A DNA stretch of 15,434 bases from contig PASL01000032.1 in NCBI GenBank assembly GCA_002712125.1, positions 15,497 to 30,930 on the forward strand, in the 5' to 3' direction. Under the pieces are notes generated by a model. The model saw only the letters and a list, made by a program, of their open reading frames with translations. It was not told the origin of the DNA and made no database searches. This DNA is from Chloroflexota bacterium. GTDB taxonomy: Bacteria > Chloroflexota > Dehalococcoidia > Lucifugimonadales > Lucifugimonadaceae. Position numbers and translations under genes: made by a program. Positions 15,181 to 15,434 of this stretch are shown here, one piece after another (position 1 is the first letter of the stretch; the number at the start of each line of letters is the position of its first letter).

Positions 15181-15434
15181 ATGGATAAAATACTTAACAC
15201 CTCGAAATTTATAGGATTTATTGCAGGTGCATATCTTGGTGTGTCAGGTATTCTACTCAAAAGTCTAATTAAAAATGATATTTTGATTTCTCAAAATACT
15301 CCAAAAGATATCAACCTGGATTATAAAGAAATTTCATTTTTAAATAATTTTGATGTATCAAATGTTCATGGTTGGGTTATTCCACATTCAAAAAATTTAT
15401 CTGAAAGACCCTGGGTAATAATAATACCAGATAA
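15181..15434 (+). CDS. Alpha/beta hydrolase, N-terminal part only (runs off the window)
   Basis: An open frame of 84 full codons from ATG 15181 to the window end, beginning two bases after the ctaB stop. It opens with a hydrophobic segment (about residues 10-27, FIGFIAGAYLGVSGILL), a likely membrane anchor or signal. The following pattern, PKDINLDYKEISFLNN then a gap then HGWVIPHSKN and PWVIII, matches the N-terminal strands of alpha/beta hydrolases that start with a plus-Gly-Trp block before the oxyanion-hole HG. Here PWVIII is followed by PD where HG is usual. The catalytic Ser-Asp-His lies beyond the window, so activity and substrate cannot be judged. Same direction and spacing suggest it belongs to the cta operon. 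Confidence 0.65.
   Translation, partial: MDKILNTSKFIGFIAGAYLGVSGILLKSLIKNDILISQNTPKDINLDYKEISFLNNFDVSNVHGWVIPHSKNLSERPWVIIIPD

Overview
The window is a gene-dense, AT-rich (roughly 30% GC by eye) stretch of bacterial chromosome carrying almost only housekeeping and metabolic genes. There are no mobile elements, RNA genes or CRISPR arrays, and no gene-free stretch longer than 300 bases. The gene set and style point to a marine Chloroflexota lineage such as the SAR202 clade: RNase J followed directly by an FtsK translocase, a fused acetyl-CoA carboxyltransferase, an enolase-superfamily sugar-acid dehydratase, frequent TTG starts, and aerobic heme A genes. This assignment is an inference from gene content, at about 0.6 confidence.

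Layout. Bases 1-5415 (+) hold the 3' part of an RNase J gene, ftsK overlapping it by 8 bases, and a fused accD-accA gene. A D-2-hydroxyacid dehydrogenase (5401-6417, -) converges on accDA with a 15-base overlap. A 172-base divergent spacer holding an AT palindrome leads into thiG, a ThiE/TenI-family gene, thiS and an MFS exporter (6590-9447, +). This is a tight run in which thiS starts inside the stop of the gene before it, and the thiS Gly-Gly codons form the Shine-Dalgarno of the exporter gene. A 94-base gap leads to a dehydratase/aldolase pair (9542-11447, +) and a small two-helix membrane protein (11469-11933, +). tsaD (11928-12953, -) converges on the latter. A 119-base divergent spacer then precedes a small four-cysteine protein, ctaA, ctaB and the start of an alpha/beta hydrolase gene (13073-15434, +).

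How the genes work together. ThiG and ThiS make the thiazole half of thiamin, and the ThiE/TenI-like protein looks more like the thiazole tautomerase TenI than the thiamin-phosphate synthase. The dehydratase and class II aldolase form a plausible two-step route for a sugar acid: dehydration to a 2-keto-3-deoxy acid, then retro-aldol cleavage to pyruvate and an aldehyde. CtaB farnesylates heme b to heme O and CtaA oxidises heme O to heme A, which implies an aa3-type terminal oxidase and aerobic respiration.

The most striking unexplained structure is a perfect 18-bp inverted repeat (13288-13305 and 13351-13368). It places the ctaA start codon in the loop, with one arm in the spacer and the other inside the ctaA coding sequence. 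It is a candidate RNA switch or attenuator for heme A synthesis. Other points of note are altered glycine motifs in both halves of the fused carboxyltransferase, a Glu in the first Asp-rich motif of CtaB, and an uncharacterised Cys4 mini-protein at the head of the heme A operon.
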